Shown: positions 26,509 through 35,198, numbered from the stretch's first letter. The stretch: DNA of 52,591 bases from Bacteroidetes bacterium 46-16 (GCA_001897835.1 MKUN01000032.1:49595-102185); one strand, 5' to 3'. Notes: generated from the sequence alone by a model not told the origin. Translations and numbers: made by a program.

Positions 26509-29046
26509 TTAGTTCGCGATCATTTTCAAAGCGCCTTCAAAGTCATAATTATTCAGTGCATGAAGTGCCTCCTTCAGCATTTCTTTTTTACCAGGGGGGA
26601 GGTTATAACTATTGACCATGTATTCGCAATACTCATTGGCCCTGCTATCATAGTTTTCCACCAGCTTTATAAGCTGCTGAAAGTTTTCTTCATAATCCTC
26701 ATCGCTGTTTTCCGGCGCAGGGGCCTTTATGGGTTCTGCAGGTTCGCGGGTCAAAGCGATATCTATCTCATTTATTTGTTGCAAGACACTGCCTGCCAGG
26801 GCGCGGGAACTATCGGCCAGTTCGATACTTAATATATCGCCTTTAGCCGGCTTTTTCAATTCGGCTGATATGTAGTGTGCTACCTTGTAAATATTATCGA
26901 TACCAAGATTGCCGCTAACGCCCGACAGGGTATGCATATAATTTGCCAGTCCAGCCGTATTTTTTTCTTCCAGCAGCTTATCAAGCTCTTCGGGCATATT
27001 GTAATAGCCGATTGCAAATTTTTTCAGCAGGTTGATATAGATATTTTTCTTCCCAGCCACGCGCGCAAGGCCCATATTTACATCTATGCCATCTATGTGC
27101 AGGTTGTTAAGGAATTCCATATGCTCGCGCTCAGCATCTACGGGATCGTCATTGGTATTCCCGCTATCGATGAATTCAGAAAGGGTTTTATAGAGCAGTA
27201 TTGGGTCAATAGGCTTGGTTATGTGGTCATTCATCCCTGCGGCTATACTTTTTTCATATTCACCTTTCATGGCGTGTGCGGTCATGGCCAGTATAGGCAG
27301 GTCTTTGTTCTTCACATCTTCCCTTATGATGCGGGCAGCAGTTAAGCCATCCATTTCGGGCATCTGGATATCCATTAATACCGCATCGTAGTCATTGTCC
27401 TTCACTTTTTCTACAGCTTCTATGCCGTTGCGCGCGCTGTCGTGTATTATCCCTACTTCACTGAGGAGCTCCTGAGCCAGCTCCAGGTTAATATCATTAT
27501 CCTCAACAATGAGTACGCGAGTATTACCCAATCGTTTTCTGAAGGCATTGATGATGCCGTAGTTGTCGATAGTATTCTGGGTCTTCATGGCACCCAGGCG
27601 CATGATATTATTCAGCGTATCGAATAGCGTGGAAGGGTTGATCGGCTTCAACAAATACCCGTCGACAAGTTTGTTCCTAGCTGCGATCTTTACGGTCTCC
27701 AATCCGTAGGCGGTCACCATTAATACGGTGGGCACTTTAGCGCCTTCTTTTTCTTTCAGTTCTTTTACCAGTTGCAGGCCGTCCATGCCCGGCATGCGCC
27801 AGTCGACCACCAGGAGCGAAAATGGCTGGTTTGAGTTCAACTCCTCCTGGAATATCCTTATCGCCTCTTTAGCATTAGCGGCTATTACTACCTTAAGGCC
27901 GAAAGAACTGAGCATTTCGCTCAATACCAGCCGCGCGTGTTCGGAGTCGTCTACGAGTAACACTTTAAGGCCGGTAAGTGATTCGACCTGGTAGTTCGGG
28001 TTGAATTCTTCATCGGCATTTTTATCGAGCGGGAAAAAGGCATTGAAACTGAACTCGGAACCTATGCCCGCAGTGCTTTTTACTTTGAGCGTGCCCCCCA
28101 TCATTTCAACGATCTTCCGGGATATAGCGAGTCCCAGGCCGGTACCGCCAAATTTTCTTGTTGTAGAAAGATCGGCCTGCTGAAAAGGACTGAATATCTT
28201 TTCCAATTGCTTTGCATTCATACCTATGCCGGTATCTTTTATGCTAAACAGGATGTTTATCCCTTTGTCTTTTTTGGATACCACCTTTGCAGACACTCTT
28301 ATTTCACCCTTGTCCGTAAATTTTATTGCATTGTCGGTAAGGTTAAGTAATACTTGTCGCAGCCTGACCGAGTCGCCCATGATGATGGGCGGTATGGTAG
28401 GATCGATATCGGTAATGAGTTCTACGTCCTTCTTTTTTTGGAGTTTTACGTTTACCGTGTCTGCAAGGTTAGAGATAAGCTCTTCGAGGAATATCTCTAT
28501 CATTTCGAGCGATAGCTTCCCTGCCTCAATTTTTGAGAAGTCTAAAATATCGTCTATGATGCGCAGCAGGTTTTTAGAAGATGTCTCTACCTTACTTACG
28601 TAGTCCAGTTGTTTTTCATTCAGGGTGGTCTTTTTCAGCAGATAATTCATGCCAATGATGGCATTCATCGGTGTCCTTATCTCGTGCGACATGTTGGCCA
28701 GAAATTCGCTCTTGGCTTTGTTGGCATTGTCGGCTATCTCCCTGAGGGCCGACATTTGGACGTAGCGTTCATTCAATTCGCTGTTTATGAGGCTCACTTT
28801 ATCCATCTGCCGCCCTGCAAGGGAGGCAAAGAGCCCTAAAAATATAGGTGCTGTATCTATTATCCACAATAAAGGCGACTGGGCCTGGCAGCGAACAAGA
28901 TCTTGAAATGAGATAGCTGAGTAATTGATATAGCATTCCAGTATTGAGCCTACTATCGGGAAACAAAGTCCGAACAAAGCCCCATATAACGCATACAGTC
29001 TTTTCTGCGATCCTAAAATATTGTTAGGCAAATATTTTAATGACAT
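26509..29046 (-). CDS. Hybrid sensor histidine kinase with two receivers and an HPt domain
   Basis: This 845-residue membrane-bound kinase has two N-terminal membrane helices (about 17-38 and 58-77) with only a short exposed loop. A short coiled coil leads to the dimerisation domain with His121 in MSHEIRTPMNA. The ATPase domain has LNLTDNAIKF (N box), DTGIGM (271-276) and GGTGLGLAIS (300-309). Two receiver domains follow with Asp415 and Asp559, then an HPt domain with His705 in MHTLSGVSGNLG. The acidic last 75 residues match no domain I know. The absence of a large periplasmic sensor suggests it reads a membrane or cytoplasmic cue. The next gene on the strand is a receiver-cyclase, its likely output. 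Confidence 0.9.
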   Translation of the reverse strand: MSLKYLPNNILGSQKRLYALYGALFGLCFPIVGSILECYINYSAISFQDLVRCQAQSPLLWIIDTAPIFLGLFASLAGRQMDKVSLINSELNERYVQMSALREIADNANKAKSEFLANMSHEIRTPMNAIIGMNYLLKKTTLNEKQLDYVSKVETSSKNLLRIIDDILDFSKIEAGKLSLEMIEIFLEELISNLADTVNVKLQKKKDVELITDIDPTIPPIIMGDSVRLRQVLLNLTDNAIKFTDKGEIRVSAKVVSKKDKGINILFSIKDTGIGMNAKQLEKIFSPFQQADLSTTRKFGGTGLGLAISRKIVEMMGGTLKVKSTAGIGSEFSFNAFFPLDKNADEEFNPNYQVESLTGLKVLLVDDSEHARLVLSEMLSSFGLKVVIAANAKEAIRIFQEELNSNQPFSLLVVDWRMPGMDGLQLVKELKEKEGAKVPTVLMVTAYGLETVKIAARNKLVDGYLLKPINPSTLFDTLNNIMRLGAMKTQNTIDNYGIINAFRKRLGNTRVLIVEDNDINLELAQELLSEVGIIHDSARNGIEAVEKVKDNDYDAVLMDIQMPEMDGLTAARIIREDVKNKDLPILAMTAHAMKGEYEKSIAAGMNDHITKPIDPILLYKTLSEFIDSGNTNDDPVDAEREHMEFLNNLHIDGIDVNMGLARVAGKKNIYINLLKKFAIGYYNMPEELDKLLEEKNTAGLANYMHTLSGVSGNLGIDNIYKVAHYISAELKKPAKGDILSIELADSSRALAGSVLQQINEIDIALTREPAEPIKAPAPENSDEDYEENFQQLIKLVENYDSRANEYCEYMVNSYNLPPGKKEMLKEALHALNNYDFEGALKMIAN

Positions 29047-29195
29047 TATACTTACTTAAAAGCCGCAATAAATGTAATTAATTTTATTTGAAATATTTAT
29101 AGGTGTTTTACCTGCGACCTATACAGGTATAGAGGTTCTCCGGCTCCCCCTTTGATCGTACATGTTTAGGACCGGATTTGCTGTATAAATGATCA

Positions 29196-29230
29196 CAAAA
29201 AAAGCGTCCGGGTCTAAACCCGGACGCTTT
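29196..29230 (-). terminator. Terminator of the 29.3-29.8 kb exported-protein gene
   Basis: A perfect 13-bp stem AAAGCGTCCGGGT/ACCCGGACGCTTT with a CTAA loop (29201-29230) is followed, on the minus strand, by a run of T (A at 29197-29200). It lies 25 bp after the stop codon. Confidence 0.88.
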
Positions 29231-29254
29231 ACTTATCCTCGTGACTGTTTATTG

Positions 29255-29824
29255 TTAACGGTCACTGAGTCCGCCATCATTTGGCGGCAGTGAAACAGAA
29301 CCATTATTGTAATTAAGGTTACGACGTTTGGCTTTTTCTATTCCACCAGCTTCTATATCTACCTTTTCTTGTGCATTGTCTTCATCCCATACTTTGATGT
29401 TACTTCTTTTCTTAGAAGTATAACCCATGTGGGCACCAGTTTCCATCATACGCATAGATGCTATGTTGCCGGTATTTACCGATGTATACTGGTCATAGCG
29501 ATCTGTGCTTTGGTTTACAGGCTCATTTGGATTACATACTTCATACTTATCATCTACTTTGCACACCTTATAATTCACATCATACCGGCTGTGCCCTTTA
29601 GATAATGGAATGACATCATTTTGAGGATCCTGTGTGTTGACAGGCTGGGGCATTCTTGTTTCTTTGTTTTGCCTAACTGCATTATAAGGACCGCTGCAAA
29701 CTTTATAGCCAGCATTGGTACGGCATACCTTATAGTTAATGTCGTTTTGATTGTGTCCGGTTTGCGCACTTGCAGTATAATTAATGAACCCTGCAATTGA
29801 AAGTGCTATCAGTATCTTTTTCAT
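29255..29824 (-). CDS. Small exported protein with duplicated NYKVC motif
   Basis: This 189-residue protein has a clear signal peptide (MKKILIALSIAGFINYTASA). The mature part starts with two copies of a 21-residue motif, GH-x3-D-x-NYKVC-x5-Y-x-VC, at residues 23-43 and 77-97; the four cysteines (34, 43, 88, 97) are the only ones. The rest is hydrophilic, with the basic run KKAKRR-like segment EKAKRRNLNYNNG near the C-terminus. I recognise no family. Periplasmic or surface location with two small disulfide-bonded hairpins is an inference. It is the first of three neighbouring leftward genes for small MKK-starting exported proteins and has its own terminator. Confidence 0.7.
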   Translation of the reverse strand: MKKILIALSIAGFINYTASAQTGHNQNDINYKVCRTNAGYKVCSGPYNAVRQNKETRMPQPVNTQDPQNDVIPLSKGHSRYDVNYKVCKVDDKYEVCNPNEPVNQSTDRYDQYTSVNTGNIASMRMMETGAHMGYTSKKRSNIKVWDEDNAQEKVDIEAGGIEKAKRRNLNYNNGSVSLPPNDGGLSDR

Positions 29825-29900
29825 GGTTCTTATTTTTTTAGTGAACGATCTGTTTCACTATAGGTATAAAAAAAGGCGTACCACGAGACTGTTAAAAGAA

Positions 29901-29936
29901 ATAAAAAAGTGCTGATAGATTAATTATCAGCACTTT
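29901..29936 (-). terminator. Terminator of the Asn-rich exported-protein gene
   Basis: AAAGTGCTGATA (29906-29917) pairs perfectly with TATCAGCACTTT (29925-29936) around a 7-base loop. On the minus strand it is followed by TTTAT. Confidence 0.85.
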
Positions 29937-29959
29937 ATGCATGAAGCACATATGGGGAA

Positions 29960-30334
29960 TTACCTGTTTTGGGGTGTTGAATATACCCCGTTCGAGCTGT
30001 TAGAATTGTTAAGACCCTGCGCACCAGGTGTATAATAAGTACCATTGCTTTGCGGTACATTATTGTTGATGTTATTGCCCTTATTGTATTGCAGGCTGTT
30101 ATTCTCATACATGGTGTTGGGTTTAAGATCACTATTAATAGTATTGGTGATCTGCTGCGGATTATTGTTGTTATAACTGTTGTTCAGTATTACCGGGTTG
30201 TTGTTCACAGGCGGTACCTGTTGGGTATTGGGATAGACCAATGGGCTATTGTGGCCATTTTGGTCCACGTTCTGTGCTTTACCTATAGAACAGGTGCAGG
30301 CAAACAGGCTTATTAAACAAAATATCTTTTTCAT
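29960..30334 (-). CDS. Asn-rich low-complexity exported protein
   Basis: This 124-residue protein has a signal peptide (MKKIFCLISLFACTCSIGKA, cleavage near 20). The mature chain is strongly enriched in Asn with Pro, Gln, Ser, Tyr and Thr, and is predicted to be disordered. It contains NGHNSPLVYP just after the signal, faintly echoing the GHN at the same place in the neighbouring 189-residue protein. There is no known family. It is 17 bp downstream of the 77-residue gene and probably co-transcribed with it. Confidence 0.6.
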   Translation of the reverse strand: MKKIFCLISLFACTCSIGKAQNVDQNGHNSPLVYPNTQQVPPVNNNPVILNNSYNNNNPQQITNTINSDLKPNTMYENNSLQYNKGNNINNNVPQSNGTYYTPGAQGLNNSNSSNGVYSTPQNR

Positions 30335-30351
30335 GATCGTATTTTTTAAGG

Positions 30352-30585
30352 TTATTTATCGGGTTGTGGTTTCAGCACGTTGCCCCCGTTCTTTTCTTTA
30401 TTCAGTTTGCCCCGGGCTGTATCGGTTTTGTTGTTACTCTTCTCATCGTCTTTTTGGTGCCGGTGCCGGGGCGGATTGTGCTGTGGTGCGCTGATCGTGT
30501 CGCGTACCTGGTTTCTTTTGGTGTTTTGACCATCCGTGCATTGGTAAAGGCCAGCAAATAGTATTAATAAGAGTAGCTTTTTCAT
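30352..30585 (-). CDS. Short charged exported peptide
   Basis: This 77-residue protein has a hydrophobic N-terminal signal (MKKLLLLILFAGLYQCTDGQ). The mature part is very hydrophilic: Lys, Asp, Asn, Arg and Gln make up most of it, with a His/Arg/Pro patch (HNPPRHRHQ). The Cys after LYQ does not fit a standard lipobox. There is no known family and coding status rests on the signal peptide and gene arrangement. A near-consensus element TAtcCTTG lies at 30633-30626 on its strand. Confidence 0.5.
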   Translation of the reverse strand: MKKLLLLILFAGLYQCTDGQNTKRNQVRDTISAPQHNPPRHRHQKDDEKSNNKTDTARGKLNKEKNGGNVLKPQPDK

Positions 30586-30726
30586 AGCCCTGGTTTTGAT
30601 ATATAAGTACCTATAAAAACTAAACCAAGGATATTGTATTAATGTATTTTAACAAGTATTTGTCATAATTGCTTTAGCCTGTAGCCACATTAACGGAATT
30701 GATTGGTTATTGCCTGTATAATTAAG

Positions 30727-30734
30727 TATTTTTG
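30727..30734 (+). promoter_or_regulatory. -7 promoter element that fixes the Nfu start
   Basis: TAttTTTG matches the consensus, with TTG at 30703-30705 as a possible -33. The predicted transcript starts near 30740. An in-frame start codon at 30703 lies within the promoter and cannot be used; ATG 30754 is the first usable one. Confidence 0.55.
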
Positions 30735-30753
30735 TAAAAAATTATTATTCGTC

Positions 30754-31344
30754 ATGTTGAAGACAGGCAATACAATTGTGAGTATCTATACCGAGATGAC
30801 ACCTAACCCGGAGACCATGAAGTTTGTGGCCAACAAGCTCCTGTACCCCGGTAAAAGCATTGATTTTCCCGATGAAGCAAGTGCAGCCCCTTCGCCATTG
30901 GCTAAGGAACTGTTTGCTTTTCCTTTTATACGCAGTGTATTCATTGCCAGCAATTTTGTTACCCTCACCAAGACCCCTGAGACCCAGTGGGAAGAGGTGA
31001 TACCTACGGTGCGTGAGTTTCTGAAGCAGTACCTTGAAGAGGGTAAAGTGGTGATCAATGAAGACCAGGTAGTGGTGAAGACCGATAACAATACCGTGAA
31101 CGCGGATGACAGCGATATTGTAAAACGTATTAAAGAACTGCTGGAGAACTATGTGAAACCGGCGGTGGAAATGGATGGTGGTGCCATAAGCTATAAGGGC
31201 TATGATAACGGCATTGTGAAGCTGATGCTGCAGGGTTCCTGCTCAGGCTGCCCCTCATCGATGATCACCCTGAAGGCAGGTATAGAAGGTATGATGAAGC
31301 GCATGATACCCGAAGTGAAAGAAGTAGTGGCAGAAGCGGAATAA
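30754..31344 (+). CDS. nfu: Nfu-type Fe-S cluster carrier (NifU family)
   Basis: This 196-residue protein has an N-terminal Nfu domain (MTPNPETMKFVANK at about 15-28) and a C-terminal NifU-like domain (about 118-196). The cluster-binding pair is Cys163/Cys166 in GSCSGCPSS, preceded by EMDGGAI. Such proteins hold a 4Fe-4S cluster at a dimer interface and deliver it to targets. ATG 30754 was chosen because the promoter lies at 30727. It is separate from the isc operon but functionally related. Confidence 0.9.
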   Translation: MLKTGNTIVSIYTEMTPNPETMKFVANKLLYPGKSIDFPDEASAAPSPLAKELFAFPFIRSVFIASNFVTLTKTPETQWEEVIPTVREFLKQYLEEGKVVINEDQVVVKTDNNTVNADDSDIVKRIKELLENYVKPAVEMDGGAISYKGYDNGIVKLMLQGSCSGCPSSMITLKAGIEGMMKRMIPEVKEVVAEAE

Positions 31345-31367
31345 GTATTTTTAAATTACAGATAAGG

Positions 31368-31397
31368 ACAGCAGCCCATAGTGGCTGCTGTTTTTTT
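31368..31397 (+). terminator. Terminator of nfu
   Basis: ACAGCAGCC (31368-31376) pairs with GGCTGCTGT (31383-31391) around CATAGT, followed by a run of T. Confidence 0.9.
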
Positions 31398-31514
31398 AGC
31401 TTATATCTTTATCTTTAGGTTTCACAATCCCCGGCTCCCGGTATCGATGTGCTTTTCGGCCCCCACAAACCATTTGGATGGCCGGGCCACCACGCTGCTG
31501 AGCCATTAACAAAA

Positions 31515-32600
31515 ATGAGCATCCAAAATAACTACGTAGCTATAATGGCCGGTGGGATCGGCAGCCGGTTCTGGCCGGTGAGCCGCACCGCATATCCCAA
31601 ACAGTTCCTTGACCTGCTGGGTACAGGCCGCTCACTGATACAGTGGACCTACAACCGTTTTAAGCACATATGCCCCAAGGAGAATATCTACTTCATCACC
31701 AACCAGGCATATATCAGCACCCTGAAGCAGCAGATACCCGAGATAAGCGATGAGAACATCATCAGCGAACCCTCGCGCAAGAACACTGCGCCATGTGCTG
31801 CTTACTTTGCACATAAAATGATGGCATTGAACCCCAAGGCAAATATCATCATGTCGCCGGCCGACCACCTGATCATGGACGAGCGGGCTTTTGAACGCAC
31901 AACGCAGGATGCGCTTGATTTTGTGGCGCATCACCCGGCCCTGCTTACCCTGGGCATCAAGCCATCGCGCCCGGATACGGGCTATGGCTATATACAGTAT
32001 GATGCGGAAGAGGAGATAGACAGCGTGTACCGGGTAAAGACCTTTACCGAAAAGCCATCGCTGGAACTGGCCCGCACCTTCCTGAAGAGTGGCGACTTCC
32101 TCTGGAACTCAGGCATATTCGTGTGGAATGTACAGGCTATATGGGAAGCGCTGGAGAAATTTCTGCCGGAGATGCACGAGGTATTCCTGCAGGCCAAAGA
32201 TGTATATAATACGCCCCGTGAGCACGATGTCATCAACGAACTCTATTCACAATGCACCAATACCTCTATAGACTATGGTATCATGGAAAAGGCCAAGAAC
32301 GTGTACGTGATACCGGCATACTTTGGCTGGTGTGATCTTGGTACATGGGAATCGGCCTACGAAAACTCGGATAAAGATTACCTGGGCAATGCCGTGTATG
32401 GTGATAATGTAATGGTGGTGGATGCCTCGGAGTGCATGATAAAGGCACCGAACGAAAAACTCATAGTAGTGCAGGGCCTCGAAAAATTCATAGTTATTGA
32501 TACGCCCGATGTGTTGCTGGTATGCGAGCGCAACCGTGAACAGCAGATAAAGGAATATGTAGCAGAGGTGAAACGTAACAAGGGCGATAAATTCCTGTAG
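31515..32600 (+). CDS. manC: Mannose-1-phosphate guanylyltransferase
   Basis: This nucleotidyltransferase makes GDP-mannose from mannose-1-phosphate and GTP, for polysaccharide and glycoprotein synthesis. The 361-residue protein starts MSIQNNYVAIMAGGIGSRFW; the GGIGSRFWP loop binds the nucleotide, and PADHLI, FTEKPSLE, WNSGIFVWN and WCDLGTWES are typical. An upstream in-frame start at 31449 would add 22 residues unlike the family, so ATG 31515 is preferred. No phosphomannose isomerase domain is fused. Two TAtcTTTA near-matches lie at 31404-31417. The next gene follows after 7 bp. Confidence 0.9.
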   Translation: MSIQNNYVAIMAGGIGSRFWPVSRTAYPKQFLDLLGTGRSLIQWTYNRFKHICPKENIYFITNQAYISTLKQQIPEISDENIISEPSRKNTAPCAAYFAHKMMALNPKANIIMSPADHLIMDERAFERTTQDALDFVAHHPALLTLGIKPSRPDTGYGYIQYDAEEEIDSVYRVKTFTEKPSLELARTFLKSGDFLWNSGIFVWNVQAIWEALEKFLPEMHEVFLQAKDVYNTPREHDVINELYSQCTNTSIDYGIMEKAKNVYVIPAYFGWCDLGTWESAYENSDKDYLGNAVYGDNVMVVDASECMIKAPNEKLIVVQGLEKFIVIDTPDVLLVCERNREQQIKEYVAEVKRNKGDKFL

Positions 32601-32607
32601 TATATCC

Positions 32608-33771
32608 ATGATATTACCACAAAAACACAGCGCCACCGGCACTACCATCTTTACCGTGATGAGTGCGCTGGCGCAACAGCATAATGCCATCAACCTTTCG
32701 CAGGGCTTCCCAGATTTCCCGATAGATGAAAGGCTGGCTGCCCTGCTTGGGGAAGCTGCAAGTACAGGGTACAACCAGTACTCGCCTATGCCGGGCCTGC
32801 CTATGCTGCGGCAGGCCATAGCAAATGATTTTAAAAAGCGCTATGACTTAAAGGTAGATGCAGATAATGAAGTGACGATTACTCCGGGGGCTACCTATGC
32901 CATTTATGCAGCGTTTACATCGGTGCTGCAGTCGGGCGATGAGGCTATAGTGCTGGAGCCTGCCTATGATAGCTATATACCCAATATAGAAATGAACGGG
33001 GCCAAAGCAGTGCCTGTCCCTTTAGCTGCCCCAACCTTTAATGTGGACTGGGACCGGGTAAAAGCTGCTATCAGCCCGAGAACAAAAGCCATTATTATTA
33101 ATACCCCGCATAATCCTACGGGAGCAACCTGGACACGCGAGGATTGGGATACACTGGCCGATATACTTCGTGGTACGGATATAGCTGTACTATCGGATGA
33201 AGTGTACGAACAGATCATTTTCGATGGTAAGGAACACTACACCGTATTGCAGCATGAAGAATTGCGGCAACGCAGCTTTGCATTGTTTTCGTTCGGCAAG
33301 GTGTTTCATAATACGGGCTGGAAGATAGGTTACTGTATTGCTCCGCCCATGCTCACACAAGCCTTCCGCCGTATACACCAGTTCCTGAGCTTTGCGGTGA
33401 ATACGCCTGCACAATATGCGCTGGCACAATATCTTGCCACAGCGCATGATGGGCTTATATGGAAAATGATGCAGCAGAAGCGAGACTATTTTCTGGAACT
33501 GATGCAGCAAACACCTTTTACCATACATCGCCCTGCCGGTGGCAGCTATTTCCAGGTGGCAGGTTACGAACATATCAGCGACATGCCCGACCTTGAATTT
33601 GCCAAATGGCTCACCGAGACCTGTGGCGTGGCCACAATACCGGTTAGCCCTTTTTACAGCAATAAACAGGATGACAAGCTGGTGCGTTTCTGCTTTGCCA
33701 AAAAAGAAGAAACGCTGAAAGCGGCTGTAGGCAGGCTGATGAGTTTGAAAGAAGCGCGTATTACTTCATAA
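32608..33771 (+). CDS. Class I/II aminotransferase (methionine aminotransferase-like)
   Basis: This 387-residue fold-type I PLP enzyme has NLSQGFPDFP (29-38), NTPHNPTGATW, SDEVYEQIIF and the cofactor lysine Lys231 in FSFGKVFHNTGWKIGY. It resembles E. coli YbdL and kynurenine aminotransferase-like enzymes, which prefer methionine, glutamine or aromatic amino acids. The exact substrate is not readable from sequence. It is 7 bp after the guanylyltransferase gene and 11 bp before the WYL regulator, likely one transcript. Confidence 0.87.
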   Translation: MILPQKHSATGTTIFTVMSALAQQHNAINLSQGFPDFPIDERLAALLGEAASTGYNQYSPMPGLPMLRQAIANDFKKRYDLKVDADNEVTITPGATYAIYAAFTSVLQSGDEAIVLEPAYDSYIPNIEMNGAKAVPVPLAAPTFNVDWDRVKAAISPRTKAIIINTPHNPTGATWTREDWDTLADILRGTDIAVLSDEVYEQIIFDGKEHYTVLQHEELRQRSFALFSFGKVFHNTGWKIGYCIAPPMLTQAFRRIHQFLSFAVNTPAQYALAQYLATAHDGLIWKMMQQKRDYFLELMQQTPFTIHRPAGGSYFQVAGYEHISDMPDLEFAKWLTETCGVATIPVSPFYSNKQDDKLVRFCFAKKEETLKAAVGRLMSLKEARITS

Positions 33772-33782
33772 TAACACCCGGT

Positions 33783-34472
33783 ATGAATCGCATTGACCGA
33801 CTCTTTGGTATATCCACCATGCTGCAGACGAAAAAGTACGTACCTGCGGAAAAGATAGCAGATAAGTTTGGCATCAGTGTGCGTACGGTGTACCGTGATA
33901 TAAAGGCCTTATGCGAACAGGGTATCCCTGTGAGCTTTGAGCAGCATAAGGGATATTTCCTGGTGCAGGGTTATTTTTTGCCACCGGTGTCATTCAGTAC
34001 CGATGAGGCCAATGCACTGATACTGATGGAGGCTATGGTAAGTGCTTTTGCAGATAAGGGCATACATAAGCACTATGGCAGCGCGCTTAATAAGATAAAA
34101 GCAGTGCTGCGCAGCGGGCAGAAGGAGTATATAGAAGGCCTTGCCAATAATATAAAACTACAGGCCCCGCCCTGTGTAGACAACAGTTTTGAATACCTGG
34201 GCGTATTACAAAATGCCATTGCCACCAGGCAGATGGTGGAGATGACCTATAAGAATAAAAAAGAAGAGACCAGCCGCCGCGAACTGGAGCCCATAGGTCT
34301 TATATTCTATGCCCTGAGCTGGCATATGGTGGGCTGGTGCCATAAACGCGATGCCTACCGCGATTTCAAAGTGTCTCGAATCCTCAGCCTGCGCGATACC
34401 GGCAAGCCTTTCAGAAAGAAGGGCCATATGGCACTGGAGGATTACATGAAAATGCTGCCCGTAAATTATTAA
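33783..34472 (+). CDS. HTH-WYL (YafY-type) transcriptional regulator
   Basis: This 229-residue regulator has an N-terminal helix-turn-helix of the HTH_11 type (FGISVRTVYRDIKALCEQGIP read in two parts around residues 29-50) and a C-terminal WYL ligand-binding domain (about 140-205). Here the eponymous motif appears as SWHMVGWCHKRDAYRDFKVSRI. WYL regulators commonly respond to nucleic-acid or nucleotide ligands in DNA stress. The DinB-family gene 63 bp downstream is a frequent partner of this family. Confidence 0.88.
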   Translation: MNRIDRLFGISTMLQTKKYVPAEKIADKFGISVRTVYRDIKALCEQGIPVSFEQHKGYFLVQGYFLPPVSFSTDEANALILMEAMVSAFADKGIHKHYGSALNKIKAVLRSGQKEYIEGLANNIKLQAPPCVDNSFEYLGVLQNAIATRQMVEMTYKNKKEETSRRELEPIGLIFYALSWHMVGWCHKRDAYRDFKVSRILSLRDTGKPFRKKGHMALEDYMKMLPVNY

Positions 34473-34535
34473 AAGTACACTGCCATAGGGTTGTCAGTGG
34501 GTGCTGTTTTCTTTGCATTATAAAACCAAAATGAC

Positions 34536-35033
34536 ATGGAAATAATACCAATGCTGCTCAAAGAAATGGAGCAGGAAACACAGACAACACGCAAAATGCT
34601 GGAACGCGTACCTGATGACAAGCTGGACTGGCAGCCACATCCCAAAAGCATGACCATGAGGCGACTGGCCACCCATATAGCAGAGCTGCCGGGTTGGGTG
34701 AGCATAGCCCTCACCACCAATGAGCTGGATTTTGCTACTAACCCTTATGACCCGAAGCCCATCAATAACAATGGCGAGCTGCTGCAGTATTTCGAGGAAA
34801 CACTTGCCGATGGCAAAGCACACCTGGAAAAAGCAAACGAAACCTTACTGATGGAGCCATGGACCCTGCGCAATGGGGAGCAGGTATTGAATACATCGCC
34901 GAAGGTGGGTGTGATACGTATGACCTATTGCCAGATCGTACACCACAGGGCACAGCTAGGTGTGTACCTGCGCCTGCTGGATATCCCGATACCCGGAAGC
35001 TACGGTCCCAGCGCTGACGAAATGAGATCTTAA
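34536..35033 (+). CDS. DinB family protein
   Basis: This 165-residue four-helix-bundle protein of the DinB/YfiT-like superfamily has the expected metal-binding histidines in RLATHIAELPGW and VHHRAQLGVYLR. Some relatives are thiol-dependent transferases; here no activity is assigned. It follows the WYL regulator and may be controlled by it. A near-consensus promoter TTtcTTTG lies at 34508-34515. It is unrelated to DNA polymerase IV, which shares the name. Confidence 0.88.
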   Translation: MEIIPMLLKEMEQETQTTRKMLERVPDDKLDWQPHPKSMTMRRLATHIAELPGWVSIALTTNELDFATNPYDPKPINNNGELLQYFEETLADGKAHLEKANETLLMEPWTLRNGEQVLNTSPKVGVIRMTYCQIVHHRAQLGVYLRLLDIPIPGSYGPSADEMRS

Positions 35034-35056
35034 CCCCGGCCCGAAAGGGCGTTTAT

Positions 35057-35086
35057 ATGTTCCTGCCGCGAACCCGGCAGGAACAT
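35057..35086 (+). terminator. Stem-loop after the DinB-family gene
   Basis: A perfect 11-bp stem ATGTTCCTGCC/GGCAGGAACAT with an 8-base loop is followed by TGTTCCTTTCC. The T tract is poor, but position and stability suggest a terminator. Confidence 0.65.
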
Positions 35087-35198
35087 TGTTCCTTTCCTGT
35101 GAGCAGGGAAGTTCTATACTCAGTAAAAGTGAATGCATTTGTACACTAACCAACTAAGTGGCCAGCGATGTTCCGGAATACTTATTACGTAACCAGGT

